DNA from: Billgrantia azerbaijanica
GTDB taxonomy: Bacteria > Pseudomonadota > Gammaproteobacteria > Pseudomonadales > Halomonadaceae
DNA: 64,000 nt
NCBI GenBank assembly: GCA_004551485.1
Contig: SBLD01000005.1
Span: 62,001-126,000 of the forward strand
Direction: 5' to 3'
This document shows positions 1-8,735 of the stretch, piece after piece. The number at the start of each line of letters is the position of its first letter. Positions within the stretch are counted from its first letter, which is position 1. Below the pieces are notes generated by a model, which saw nothing but the letters and a program-made list of their open reading frames with translations, searched no databases and had not been told where the DNA came from. Position numbers and translations under genes: made by a program.

Positions 1-1043
1 GGCCAGCGCAGCACCATGATGGCCAGGACGTTGCGGTGCTCGCCGTCCACCAGATCGGTGCTGCCCTCGGGCGACGGGATGATGCCGCTCGCCGGGTCGA
101 TGGCCGCGACCAGCGCCTCGCGCAGGCGGGCCACCACCGGATGGTCGTCGCGGCCGGCCAGCAGGAAGCTCAGCGCCACCTCGGCCTGGATGTCCTCGGT
201 GGCACGCGCCCTTATCGCCTCGAACTCGCGGGCGAAGGTTTGCAGCACCCAGTCGACCGTCTCGGCGGTCACCCGGCGCTGGTAGTAGCGGCTCGCCGCG
301 ATCACGAAGTGGGTCATGCCGTAGAGATAGTTGCGGTACTCGAGGTCATCGAGCCCGGCCGCGCTGCCCGGCGGGTACTGGCGACGAAAGGCCGCGACCA
401 CCGGCTCGCGCAGATCGGCGACGCCGAGCTGGTGCAGGAAGTGCACATAGTTGGCCACCTGGGCGGCGTAGACGCGCAGCACCGCCGGGTCGGTCAAGAA
501 GCGCGCCCAGTCGACGCCGGCGAGGTAGTCGAGCGCCCGCTCATGGCCGGCGACCGCTGGCAGCAGGCCATGGTACTCGGCCTGGACGAGCCGGAACAGC
601 AGGCGGCGGGCGAAGGGAATCTCCCCCCACTCGGCGAGCAGGGCCCGTCGGGCACGCTGTTTCTCGGTGCGCTGGGGGTAGTCCAGCACGATCTCGTGGC
701 TGCGCTTGGCGACGTACCCCGGCGCCGCGAGCCCGGCGATGTCGGCCTCGAGACGGGCCACCAGCCGGTGTCCGTAGGCCCGGTTGGGCGGCACATAGCG
801 TGCCTCGCCGGTGATCCGGTAGAGGCGCTGGGCGTAGTGGCGCCGCTTGGCCGGCGGCAGTTCGGGCAGCGCCGCGTCATAGACGGCCTGGATGGCCAGT
901 CCCGCCTGGCGCTGGCCGTCTCGCTCGCTCTCGACCGGGGTCGGCTCGAGAGCGGCGCAGCCGGCGAGCAGCACCAGCCAGGCCAGCAGGAGCCCCCAGG
1001 CCCCGTGCCGCAGGGCCGGCGGATAGCGGTCTGCCTCATGCAT
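1..1043 (-). CDS. DUF3541-like lipoprotein (3' end outside window)
   Basis: The reading frame is open on the minus strand from the start codon to the left edge, about 347 residues, with no stop in the window. The N-terminus has a short basic stretch, a Leu-rich core and a lipobox ending LLAGC near residue 29, so it should be a lipid-anchored envelope protein. The rest is mostly helical and rich in Arg, Tyr and Ala, without a catalytic motif I recognise. It resembles proteins annotated DUF3541; that assignment is from memory. The start overlaps the stop of the upstream channel gene. An in-frame ATG nine bases upstream (1052) is possible, but the AGGAGG at about 1054-1059 is better spaced for 1043. 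Confidence 0.65.
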   Translation of the reverse strand, partial: MHEADRYPPALRHGAWGLLLAWLVLLAGCAALEPTPVESERDGQRQAGLAIQAVYDAALPELPPAKRRHYAQRLYRITGEARYVPPNRAYGHRLVARLEADIAGLAAPGYVAKRSHEIVLDYPQRTEKQRARRALLAEWGEIPFARRLLFRLVQAEYHGLLPAVAGHERALDYLAGVDWARFLTDPAVLRVYAAQVANYVHFLHQLGVADLREPVVAAFRRQYPPGSAAGLDDLEYRNYLYGMTHFVIAASRYYQRRVTAETVDWVLQTFAREFEAIRARATEDIQAEVALSFLLAGRDDHPVVARLREALVAAIDPASGIIPSPEGSTDLVDGEHRNVLAIMVLRW

Positions 1044-1782
1044 GGTCACCATTGCCTCCTGATCCATGGACATCCTTGCCTCCCTGCCGACGGCCGGGGC
1101 GGATCAACTTGACCCGCGCCTTGGGCCGCACCGGTGTCGCTGCACCTTCGCGCGGCGCCGGCCGGATCGTCACCCAGGCGAACACCGGCAGCGACAGCCG
1201 CCAGTGGATCGCCGCCAGGCGCAGCCCCAGGGTCACCGCCAGGGCCAGGGCGATGGCCAGGCCGGGTGGCGTGGCCAGCGTGGCCAGCGCCACGTAGACG
1301 ACGCCCCCGGCGATCGACGCCGTGGCATAGACCTCCTGGCGCAGCACCATGGGCACGCGCCGTGCCAGAACGTCGCGCACCATGCCCCCGGCCACCCCGG
1401 TCAACAGCCCCATCAGCACCGCCACCACCCCCGGCGCCTCGAGCTGCAGCGCCTTGTGGGTGCCGATCACCGTGAACAGGGCCAGGCCGAAGGCATCCGC
1501 CAGCGGCAGGAAGACCCGCGAGAGGCGGTGGATGTAGTGGAAGCCGAGGATCGACACTCCCACCGTGGCCAGGATCACCCACAGGTAGGTGGGATCGCTG
1601 ACCCAGAACACCGGTCGCAAGCCCAGTACCAGGTCGCGCAGCGTACCGCCACCGATGCCGGTGACGGCGGCCAGCACCAGCATGCCGAAGGGGTCCATGC
1701 GCGAACGGCAAGCCAGTATCACGCCCGACAGCGCGAAGACGATCACTCCCGCCATGTCCAGCCAGTAGACCAGCGCCGTCAC
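1036..1782 (-). CDS. TRIC/UPF0126-type membrane channel protein (YadS/YicG family)
   Basis: A 248-residue integral membrane protein made of two tandem UPF0126 repeats. Each repeat carries the family glycine motif, GGGTLRD near residue 45 and GGMVRD near residue 132. Six to seven hydrophobic segments fill residues 5-195, followed by a basic cytoplasmic tail of about 45 residues rich in Arg and Lys. Relatives form trimeric cation channels in the inner membrane; the physiological substrate in bacteria is unclear. The stop overlaps the start of the downstream lipoprotein, so the two are probably co-transcribed. The long basic tail is longer than in the E. coli proteins as I remember them. Confidence 0.85.
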   Translation of the reverse strand: MTALVYWLDMAGVIVFALSGVILACRSRMDPFGMLVLAAVTGIGGGTLRDLVLGLRPVFWVSDPTYLWVILATVGVSILGFHYIHRLSRVFLPLADAFGLALFTVIGTHKALQLEAPGVVAVLMGLLTGVAGGMVRDVLARRVPMVLRQEVYATASIAGGVVYVALATLATPPGLAIALALAVTLGLRLAAIHWRLSLPVFAWVTIRPAPREGAATPVRPKARVKLIRPGRRQGGKDVHGSGGNGDHA

Positions 1783-1828
1783 CCGTCATCTCCTCGTGCC
1801 GGACAGGGCACGTCGCCATGCCCCCGTT

Positions 1829-2419
1829 TCACTGATAGGTCACCACCAGGAAGGCGACCAGTTCCGTATCGCCCCGGTTCTCGATGGTGTGGGCGAGGTC
1901 GGCATGGTAGTGGGCGGAATCGCCGGGGCCGAGCTCGCAGCGGTTGTCGCCGGACTCGACGACGGCCTGCCCCTCGGTGACGGTCAGCAACTCGCGGGTC
2001 CCCTCGAAGTGGGCGGCGCTTTCCAGCCGCGCCCGCGGGGCGAGACGCACTTCGTAGAACTCCACGTTTTTCTCGAGATGCAGCGGCGAGAGCGTACGGA
2101 TGCGGCACTCGCGGTCGTCACGAAACAGCTGGCTGGCGTCATCGCTCCTCACCACCTCGATGCGCGGCGCCGCCCACGGCTGGTCGACCAGCTCGCCGAT
2201 GTTGAGTCCGAAGGCCCGGGCGATGCGCAGCGTCACCGCCAGGGTGGGATTGGCGCGCCCGCGCTCGATCTGGCTGAGCATCGAGCGGCTCACGCCCGAG
2301 GCGGCCGCCAGCTGCTCCAGCGTGAGCCCGCGCTTCTTGCGCAGCTCCACCACCCGGCTCGACAGGCCCTGGCTGCCGGCATCCCCGGAGGCGGAAACCG
2401 CCGTCGTTCTGTCGTTCAC
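1829..2419 (-). CDS. XRE-family regulator with C-terminal cupin sensor
   Basis: 196 residues: a helix-turn-helix of the XRE type at about 22-76 (GLTLEQLAAASGVSRSMLSQ is the recognition region) and a cupin barrel at about 110-193. This architecture is typical of one-component regulators of amino-acid or polyamine catabolism in proteobacteria. It is transcribed away from tdh-kbl with a 247-bp shared intergenic region that contains a palindrome, so it is a natural candidate to regulate threonine breakdown. That link is inferred from position only. Confidence 0.8.
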   Translation of the reverse strand: MNDRTTAVSASGDAGSQGLSSRVVELRKKRGLTLEQLAAASGVSRSMLSQIERGRANPTLAVTLRIARAFGLNIGELVDQPWAAPRIEVVRSDDASQLFRDDRECRIRTLSPLHLEKNVEFYEVRLAPRARLESAAHFEGTRELLTVTEGQAVVESGDNRCELGPGDSAHYHADLAHTIENRGDTELVAFLVVTYQ

Positions 2420-2521
2420 CCCGCCACTCCTCTATACCGATACACAGGCACTGCCCATGGCAGCCCCTCGCGCCGCCTCGTCGTCCCTCGCGGGGCGTCG
2501 GCCGAATTCCATGATAAAGGA

Positions 2522-2538
2522 ATCATTTCTTGAATGAT
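2522..2538. promoter_or_regulatory. Palindrome in the tdh / XRE-cupin intergenic region
   Basis: Perfect inverted repeat ATCATT-TCTTG-AATGAT in an otherwise AT-rich stretch between the divergent regulator and tdh. A possible sigma70 promoter for tdh overlaps it (TTGAAT at 2530-2535 and AATACT sixteen bases later). This is a plausible operator for the cupin regulator; no experiment is implied. Confidence 0.35.
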
Positions 2539-2611
2539 GGAATTTTTCTGCAATACTGGAAAGCGTTCCTTCATCCTAAACATTCCGCGGCGCATTACCA
2601 GGAGCCGATCC

Positions 2612-2662
2612 ATGCCGACGTCACGGACACCACATCACCACGGACACCACATCACAAGGTAG
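2612..2662 (+). CDS. Possible 16-residue leader peptide upstream of tdh
   Basis: A short frame, peptide [16 protein letters not shown], begins seven bases after a good AGGAG ribosome site and stops four bases before the tdh ATG, so its stop codon lies inside the tdh ribosome-binding region. It contains three Thr and five His codons. Translation through it could control tdh by coupling. It may also be chance: part of the frame is made by a 17-bp tandem duplication. Confidence 0.3.
   Translation: MPTSRTPHHHGHHITR
2622..2655 (+). repeat. 17-bp perfect tandem duplication in tdh leader
   Basis: CACGGACACCACATCAC occurs twice in a row just before the tdh ribosome-binding site. A unit of 17 is not a multiple of three, so copy-number change would shift the leader frame. 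Confidence 0.9.
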
Positions 2663-2666
2663 AGCC

Positions 2667-3692
2667 ATGAAAGCACTGGTCAAGAAGGAAGCCGCACCGG
2701 GCCTGTGGCTGGCGGAGGTGCCGGAGCCGGAGATCGGCATCAATGACGTGCTGATCCGCGTGAAGCGTACCGCCATCTGCGGCACCGACGTGCACATCTA
2801 CAACTGGGACAGCTGGGCGCAGAAGACCATCCCCACCCCCATGGTGGTGGGGCACGAGTTCGTCGGCGAGATCGTCGCGGTGGGCTCCAACGTCAACGAT
2901 TTCCACCCCGGCCAGATCGTCTCCGGCGAGGGCCACGTGGTGTGCGGGCGCTGCCGCAACTGCCTGGCCGGGCGCCGCCACCTGTGCGCCCACACCAGCG
3001 GCATCGGCGTCAACCGGCCCGGCGCCTTCGCCGAGTACGTGGCACTGCCCATGTCCAACGTCTGGGAGCACCGACCGGGCATCGACCTCGACGTGGCCGC
3101 GATCTTCGATCCCTTCGGCAACGCCGTGCACACCGCCCTGCAATACGACCTGCTCGGCGAGGACGTGCTGATCACCGGCGCCGGCCCCATCGGCGTGATG
3201 GCCGCGGCGGTGTGCCGCCACGCCGGCGCTCGTCATGTGGTGGTCACCGACCTCAACCCCTCGCGCCTGGCGCTCGCCGAACGTCTTGGCGCCACCCGTA
3301 CGGTCGACGTGAGCCGCGAGAACCTCACCGACGTGCAGCGCGAGCTGGGGCTCTCCGAGGGCTTCGACGTGGGCCTGGAGATGTCCGGTAGCCCCGCCGC
3401 CTTCCGTGCGATGCTCGCCAACCTGTGCCACGGCGGCAAGGTGGCGATGCTCGGCATCCCCACCGAGGAGATGGCCATCGACTGGACCACCGTGATCTTC
3501 AACATGTTGACGATCAAGGGCATCTACGGTCGCGAGATGTACGAGAGCTGGTACAAGATGTCGGTGATGGTCGACTCGGGCCTCGACATCTCGCCGGTGA
3601 TCACCCACCGGCTGCCCTACCACGAATTCCAGCAGGGCTTCGACGCCATGCTGGCCGGCGACGCCTGCAAGGTCGTCCTGAACTGGGAGTGA
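2667..3692 (+). CDS. tdh: L-threonine 3-dehydrogenase
   Basis: 341 residues, the same length as the E. coli enzyme. Zinc-type alcohol dehydrogenase fold: catalytic zinc ligand C38 in [13 protein letters not shown] with H63 and E64, the structural zinc cluster [15 protein letters not shown] near residues 93-107, and an NAD-binding Rossmann motif [10 protein letters not shown] near 172. It oxidises L-threonine to 2-amino-3-ketobutyrate with NAD. The start is supported by AAGGTAGAGCC immediately upstream. kbl begins four bases after the stop, so the two form an operon that converts threonine to glycine and acetyl-CoA. Confidence 0.97.
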   Translation: MKALVKKEAAPGLWLAEVPEPEIGINDVLIRVKRTAICGTDVHIYNWDSWAQKTIPTPMVVGHEFVGEIVAVGSNVNDFHPGQIVSGEGHVVCGRCRNCLAGRRHLCAHTSGIGVNRPGAFAEYVALPMSNVWEHRPGIDLDVAAIFDPFGNAVHTALQYDLLGEDVLITGAGPIGVMAAAVCRHAGARHVVVTDLNPSRLALAERLGATRTVDVSRENLTDVQRELGLSEGFDVGLEMSGSPAAFRAMLANLCHGGKVAMLGIPTEEMAIDWTTVIFNMLTIKGIYGREMYESWYKMSVMVDSGLDISPVITHRLPYHEFQQGFDAMLAGDACKVVLNWE

Positions 3693-3696
3693 TGAC

Positions 3697-4887
3697 ATGT
3701 ACGGAGCCTTTCGACAGCACCTGCAAGGCGAACTCGACGCCATCGAAGCCGCGGGGCTGACCAAGCGCGAACGCCTGCTGACCACGGCGCAGGGCAGCCA
3801 CGTCGGCCTGCCCGAAGGACGCGAGGTGCTCAACCTGTGCGCCAATAATTACCTGGGACTGGCCCAGCACCCCGAGGTCGCCGCCGCGGCCCGGGAGGGC
3901 CTCGACCACTGGGGCTACGGTTTGGCCTCGGTGCGCTTCATCTGTGGCACCCAGACCCAGCACAAGCGGCTCGAGCAGGCGCTCAGCGACTTCCTCGGCA
4001 CCGAGGACACCATCCTCTACCCCTCCTGCTTCGACGCCAACGGCGGGCTCTTCGAGACGCTGCTCGGCCCCGAGGACGCGGTGATCTCCGACGAGCTCAA
4101 CCACGCCAGCATCATCGACGGCATCCGTCTCAGCAAGGCCCAGCGCTACCGCTACCGCAACCGCGACATGGCCGACCTGGAGGCGCAGCTCCAGGCCGCC
4201 GACCGCGACGGTGCGCGCTTCAAGCTGATCACCACCGACGGGGTCTTCTCCATGGACGGCTACGTCGCCCCGCTCGACGAGATCTGCGACCTGGCGGAGC
4301 GCTACGGCGCCCTGGTGCACTTCGACGACTGCCACGCCACCGGCTTTCTCGGCGAGGGCGGGCGCGGCACCCACGAGCACCGGGGCTGCCGGGACCGGGT
4401 CGACATCACCACCGGCACCCTGGGCAAGGCACTGGGCGGCGCCAGCGGCGGCTACACCAGCGGCCGGCGCGAGATCATCGCCCTGCTGCGCCAGCGCTCG
4501 CGCCCCTACCTGTTCTCCAACACCGTGGCCCCGCCGGTGGTCGCCGGAGCGCTGAAGGCGGTCGAGCTGGCGGCGCACTCCGGCGAGCTGCGCGACCGGC
4601 TCCACGACAATACCGCATTCTTCCGCGCCGGGCTCGAACGCCTCGGCTTCGAGCTGTTGCCCGGCGAGCACCCCATCATCCCGGTGATGCTGCACGACGC
4701 CGCGGTGGCGGCGCGCTTCGCCGACGCCATGCTCGAGGAGGGCATCTACGTCATCGCCTTCTCCTACCCGGTGGTGCCCAAGGGCCGGGCGCGCATCCGT
4801 ACCCAGATGTCCGCCGCCTTCACCCGCGACGACCTGGAGGCGGCGCTCGCTGCCTTCGCGCGGGTCAAGGCGAAGCTCGGCGTATAG
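3697..4887 (+). CDS. kbl: 2-amino-3-ketobutyrate coenzyme A ligase (glycine C-acetyltransferase)
   Basis: 396 residues, close to the 398 of E. coli Kbl. It is a PLP enzyme of the alpha-oxoamine synthase family: [10 protein letters not shown] provides the PLP-stacking and ring-binding residues, and [14 protein letters not shown] holds the Schiff-base lysine. It cleaves 2-amino-3-ketobutyrate with CoA to glycine and acetyl-CoA, the second step after Tdh. The start is four bases after the tdh stop, with a GGGAGTGA ribosome site overlapping the end of tdh. Confidence 0.97.
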   Translation: MYGAFRQHLQGELDAIEAAGLTKRERLLTTAQGSHVGLPEGREVLNLCANNYLGLAQHPEVAAAAREGLDHWGYGLASVRFICGTQTQHKRLEQALSDFLGTEDTILYPSCFDANGGLFETLLGPEDAVISDELNHASIIDGIRLSKAQRYRYRNRDMADLEAQLQAADRDGARFKLITTDGVFSMDGYVAPLDEICDLAERYGALVHFDDCHATGFLGEGGRGTHEHRGCRDRVDITTGTLGKALGGASGGYTSGRREIIALLRQRSRPYLFSNTVAPPVVAGALKAVELAAHSGELRDRLHDNTAFFRAGLERLGFELLPGEHPIIPVMLHDAAVAARFADAMLEEGIYVIAFSYPVVPKGRARIRTQMSAAFTRDDLEAALAAFARVKAKLGV

Positions 4888-4905
4888 CGCCCGGCCGGGC
4901 CGGCG

Positions 4906-6870
4906 TCAGCCGATGGTGCCGCCGCCGCGCCGGGTGATCACCACCACCGCGGGACGCGGCGGCACGCCCTCCGCGAAGTCGGGCCAGCGCGTCGCCGGGT
5001 TCTCGAAGGTCGAGGGGCCGTCGTGCCCGGGGAAAGCCTCGGCACCGTCGGCCGCCGGGTGCTGCACCGCCACGAACAGGGCGGTGTCGTCCGGGGTGAA
5101 GCAGGGCCCGCACATCTCGGCGCCGATCGGCACGCGGAAGAACATCTTGCCGGTGCCGCGCCGCTCGCCCTGGGTCTCCAGCGCCCAGACCCCGTCGGCG
5201 GTGCCCGACTTCGGCCAGTTGCTGCCCTGGTCGGTGGTCACCCACAGCCGCCCGCGCGCGTCCACGGCGCAGTTGTCGGGGGCCGCGAACCAGCCGTTGT
5301 CGCTGGTGGCGGGGTTCCACCGCGCGCCCACCTCGCCCTTGGCGGGATCGCCGCAGCACACCAGCACCTCCCAGCGGTTGCGGGTGGCGGTGTGGCGCCC
5401 CTCGGTGACGATCTCGAGGATATGGCCGAAGGTGTTGTCGGCCCGCGGGTTGGCGCCGTCCACCTGCGCCGCAGTGCGCTTGTGATTGTTGGTCAGCATG
5501 ACGTAGACGTCGCCGGTGGCCGGGTTGGCCTCGACGTCCTCGGGGCGGTCCATGGGCGTGGCGCCAAGCGCATCGGCGGCCAGGCGGGTGTCGATCAGCA
5601 CGTCGGCCTGGCTGGCGAAGCCGTTCGCCTCGGTCAGCGGGCCTTCGCCGTGCACCAGCGGCAGCCAGGTCACGCTGCCGTCCTCGTCGAAGCGCGCCAC
5701 GTAGAGGGTGCCGTGGTCGAGCAGGTCGCGGTTGGCCGCCGGGTCGGCGCGGTCGACGACGTCGCGGCTGACGAACTTGTAGACGTAGTCGAAGCGCTGG
5801 TCGTCGCCCATGTAGACCACCAGGCGGCCGTCCTCGGCGATCACCGAGGCGGCGCCCTCGTGCTTGAAGCGCCCCAGGGCGGTGCGCTTGACCGGCACGC
5901 TCGCGGGGTCGCGCGGGTCGATCTCCACCACCCAGCCGAAGCGGTTGGGCTCGTTGGGCTCGCGGGAGACGTCGAAGCGGGCATCGAACCGCCCCCAGGC
6001 GTAGGCGTTGCCCGGCACGCCGTAGCGCTCGAGCTGGGCCTTCTCCGGATGGCCCTCGACATCGCCCAGGAAGTAGCCGTGAAAGTTCTCCTCGCAGGTG
6101 AGGATGGTGCCCCAGGGGGTGGTGCCGCCGGCACAGTTGTTGAGGGTGCCGATCACCGTCGTGCCCTCGGGGTCGGCCGCGGTGCGCACCCGCGCGTGGC
6201 CGGCCACGGGACCGCCGAGGCGCATCGCGGTGCTGCGCGGCGTCAGGCGCCGGTTGTAGCGGCTGTCGCGCCGGTAGCGCCAGCGGCCGCCTTCGCGCTG
6301 GATCTCGACCACCGACAGGCCGTGGGCGGCCTTCTCGATCTCGACCATCTCGGCGGTGATGCCGGAGAAGTCGTGCTCGTCCTGGGGCCCCGGCAGGCCC
6401 GGGAACATCAGCTCCTCGTTGGTGTACTCGTGGTTGACCACCAGCAGGCCGTGATCGAAGCGCCCCTCCAGCGGCACGAAGCCCAGGTAGTCGTTGTTGT
6501 AGCCGAACTGGCGCTCCTGGGCATCGGCACTCTGGGCATGCGGGTCGAAGGCCGGCGCATCGGCGAACAGCGGGTCGCCCCAGCGGATCAGCACCTCGGC
6601 GTCGTGGCCGTCGGCCACGTGGTGGGTGGTATCGACGCCGTGGCCGATCTCCTCGAAGGCGAAGCGATCGTGCGCCTCGGCGGCGACGGCCGCGCTCAGC
6701 GGATGCAGCGCCCCGATGGCCGCCACGCCCAGGCCGGCGCTGCCGGCCCCCTTGAGAAACCCGCGGCGCGAGAAGCGTCGCTCGATGATCTCGCCGATGG
6801 GTCGATGGACGTGGGGATTGCTCGGGTCGTTCTCGGCTTCCTCGAAGTGCGCTCGACGGTTGAAGACCAT
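4906..6870 (-). CDS. PhoX-family (DUF839) alkaline phosphatase, Tat-exported
   Basis: 654 residues. The N-terminus has a twin-arginine signal (FSRRGFLKGAGSAG near residues 33-46, hydrophobic core, then AxA before EAHDRF), so a folded protein is exported by Tat. The body has PhoX/DUF839 beta-propeller features: NHEYTNEE, NNCAGGTTPWGTILTCEEN, YMGDDQRFDYVYKF and the C-terminal MCGPCFTPDDTALFVAVQHP. PhoX enzymes are calcium/iron-dependent periplasmic phosphatases releasing phosphate from esters. It is convergent with kbl and stands alone. I saw no convincing Pho box upstream. Confidence 0.88.
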   Translation of the reverse strand: MVFNRRAHFEEAENDPSNPHVHRPIGEIIERRFSRRGFLKGAGSAGLGVAAIGALHPLSAAVAAEAHDRFAFEEIGHGVDTTHHVADGHDAEVLIRWGDPLFADAPAFDPHAQSADAQERQFGYNNDYLGFVPLEGRFDHGLLVVNHEYTNEELMFPGLPGPQDEHDFSGITAEMVEIEKAAHGLSVVEIQREGGRWRYRRDSRYNRRLTPRSTAMRLGGPVAGHARVRTAADPEGTTVIGTLNNCAGGTTPWGTILTCEENFHGYFLGDVEGHPEKAQLERYGVPGNAYAWGRFDARFDVSREPNEPNRFGWVVEIDPRDPASVPVKRTALGRFKHEGAASVIAEDGRLVVYMGDDQRFDYVYKFVSRDVVDRADPAANRDLLDHGTLYVARFDEDGSVTWLPLVHGEGPLTEANGFASQADVLIDTRLAADALGATPMDRPEDVEANPATGDVYVMLTNNHKRTAAQVDGANPRADNTFGHILEIVTEGRHTATRNRWEVLVCCGDPAKGEVGARWNPATSDNGWFAAPDNCAVDARGRLWVTTDQGSNWPKSGTADGVWALETQGERRGTGKMFFRVPIGAEMCGPCFTPDDTALFVAVQHPAADGAEAFPGHDGPSTFENPATRWPDFAEGVPPRPAVVVITRRGGGTIG

Positions 6871-7083
6871 GGCCTGTACTCCTCCTTCTTCTGCGGTGTC
6901 ATCGCGGCTATGTCACGGGGACCTCCTTGGTACCGTGGGAAGGTGTCGCTTTGATGACGATGGCATGGCGTTGAGGCAGGGGAAGGGATAATGGGTTCTC
7001 TTAGGGTATGCTGACATCGCTGAAGGAGCGCACTCTGCGCAGCGCCGCCGGAGGCGCGCCCTGCCCACGAAACGGAGACGCCC

Positions 7084-7572
7084 ATGGAATGGTCCCCCGC
7101 CCTGATCTGGCTGGCCATCGCCCTGCTGCTGGGCCTTGCCGAGCTCACCTCCGGTGCTCTGCTGCTGCTGGCACTGGCCGTCGCCGCCGCGCTGACCGCC
7201 GCCGTAGCGGCCCTGGGGCTGACGCTGGCCTGGCAGCTGCTGGCCATGGGGCTCTTCTCGGGCGTGCTGGTGCCGCTCGCGGTGTGGAAGATCCGCCCCT
7301 GGTTCTCGCCGCGCGGCGTGGCCTACGGCACCACCGGCAGCGGGGTGGAGAAAGGACGCCGCTACACCACCCTGACGCGCGACTTCGACGGGGCCACGGG
7401 CATCAAGATCAACGGCGACTTCTACCGCCTGCGCGTGGCCGCCGACTCCGATGAAAAAAGCGGCGAGACCTCGCTGCCCACCGGTACGGCCGTCATCTTC
7501 GAACGCTTCGACGGCACCACCGCCGTCGTGCGTCTCGCTCCCTCCGCGGTTTCCCACGACAAGGAACAGTGA
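7084..7572 (+). CDS. NfeD-like membrane protein
   Basis: 162 residues with two or three transmembrane segments in the first 75 residues and a soluble OB-fold-like C-terminal domain (about 90-160) typical of short NfeD proteins. NfeD proteins work with SPFH-domain partners in membrane microdomains. The ATG follows CGGAGACGCCC. The stop comes immediately before the next start, so it forms an operon with the SPFH gene downstream, the usual NfeD pairing. Confidence 0.85.
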   Translation: MEWSPALIWLAIALLLGLAELTSGALLLLALAVAAALTAAVAALGLTLAWQLLAMGLFSGVLVPLAVWKIRPWFSPRGVAYGTTGSGVEKGRRYTTLTRDFDGATGIKINGDFYRLRVAADSDEKSGETSLPTGTAVIFERFDGTTAVVRLAPSAVSHDKEQ

Positions 7573-7574
7573 CC

Positions 7575-8633
7575 ATGAATGCCAACCTTCCCGTCAGCCC
7601 CGGGCTGCTCCTCGCCCTGATCGTCGTCGTCATCGGCATCCTGATCGTCGCCAAGGGCCTGGTGATCGTGCGCCAGTCGGAGGTGATGGTGATCGAGCGC
7701 CTGGGCTCCTTCCACCGCGTGCTGGAGAGCGGCATCAACCTCATCATCCCCTTCATCGAGCAGCCGCGTGCCATCACCATGATCCGCTACAAGAAGCTCG
7801 GCGAGGAGTACCAGCCGCTCACCAGCGATGACGTGCGTATCGACCGCCGCGAGACGGTGATGGACTTTCCCGGCCAGCCGGTGGTGACCACCGACAACGT
7901 CACCGTGACCATCAACGGCGCGCTCTACTTCCAGATCATCGACCCCAAGCGTGCCGTCTACGAGGTCGAGAACATGAGCCAGGCCGTCGAGGTGCTGGCC
8001 AAGACCACGCTGCGCTCGGTGGTCGGCAAGATGGAGCTCGACAAGCTGTTCGAGTCGCGTGCCGAGGTCAACAACGAGATCCAGGCCGCCATGGAGGAGC
8101 CGGCCTCCAAGTGGGGGGTGAAGATCTCTCGGGTCGAGGTACAGGACATTGCCATGCCCGAGGAGGTGGAAGAGGCGATGCGCCTGCAGATGGCCGCCGA
8201 GCGCAAGCGCCGCGCCACCGTCACCGAGGCGGAAGGCGAGAAGGCCGCGGCCATCGCCAAGGCCCAGGGCCAGCGCGAATCGGCGATCCTCAACGCCCAG
8301 GGCGACAAGGAGGCCGCCATCCTGCGCGCCCAGGGCGAGCAGGAGTCGATCAAGCTGGTGCTCGGCGCCATCGGCGAGGGCGAGGAGAACAAGCGCACCG
8401 TGGTCGGCTACCTGCTCGGCCAGAGCTACATCAAGGCCCTGCCGACCCTGGCCCAGGAGGGCGAGCGCATCTTCGTGCCCTACGAGTCCTCGGCGCTGCT
8501 CGGCTCCATGGGCATGTTCCGCGAGTTGGCCGGCTCACCGGAGGACGTGGTGGCGCAGCACCTGCGGCCGGACGCCAACCGCAGCGGCCTGCGCGGCGGC
8601 ATCGTCGGCGGGGCAGGCAGCGGCAGCGCCTGA
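7575..8633 (+). CDS. SPFH/stomatin-like membrane protein (QmcA/paraslipin type)
   Basis: 352 residues. One N-terminal transmembrane helix (about 8-28), the SPFH/PHB domain (about 30-190, with VRQSEVMVIERLG and PLTSDDVRIDRRE), then an Ala/Glu/Lys/Arg-rich coiled coil with EKAAAIAKAQGQRESAILNA-type repeats. A C-terminal tail follows. These proteins form large membrane-bound oligomers. The ATG at 7575 is preceded by AAGGA nine bases upstream; a GTG at 7569 overlaps the nfeD stop and is a less likely start. Confidence 0.9.
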   Translation: MNANLPVSPGLLLALIVVVIGILIVAKGLVIVRQSEVMVIERLGSFHRVLESGINLIIPFIEQPRAITMIRYKKLGEEYQPLTSDDVRIDRRETVMDFPGQPVVTTDNVTVTINGALYFQIIDPKRAVYEVENMSQAVEVLAKTTLRSVVGKMELDKLFESRAEVNNEIQAAMEEPASKWGVKISRVEVQDIAMPEEVEEAMRLQMAAERKRRATVTEAEGEKAAAIAKAQGQRESAILNAQGDKEAAILRAQGEQESIKLVLGAIGEGEENKRTVVGYLLGQSYIKALPTLAQEGERIFVPYESSALLGSMGMFRELAGSPEDVVAQHLRPDANRSGLRGGIVGGAGSGSA

Positions 8634-8680
8634 CAGGGCCTCACCGCCAGAGGATGACAGGGTCGGGGCGGCAGCCCCAA

Positions 8681-8698
8681 CATGCCGTTCCCGGCATG
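8681..8698 (+). terminator. Hairpin downstream of SPFH gene
   Basis: CATGCCG-TTCC-CGGCATG forms a 7-bp stem between the convergent SPFH and MocR genes. There is no T-run, so termination activity is uncertain. Confidence 0.3.
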
Positions 8699-8735
8699 AC
8701 GCCTCGCCATTGCCGGTCGGCCCGGATGTCGACGC

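Noticed and set aside
36-1112. 358-codon plus-strand frame at the left edge
   Set aside because: Opposite to the open lipoprotein frame, which has a lipobox and natural residue usage.
5023-6954. 643-codon open frame antisense to the PhoX gene
   Set aside because: It is a mirror of a GC-rich gene; its protein is His/Val/Gly/Arg-rich without any domain, while the minus strand gives a clean Tat-signal PhoX protein.
6871-7083. Pho box upstream of the PhoX-like gene
   Set aside because: No pair of CTGTCAT-like heptamers with 4-base spacing was found in the 213-base region.
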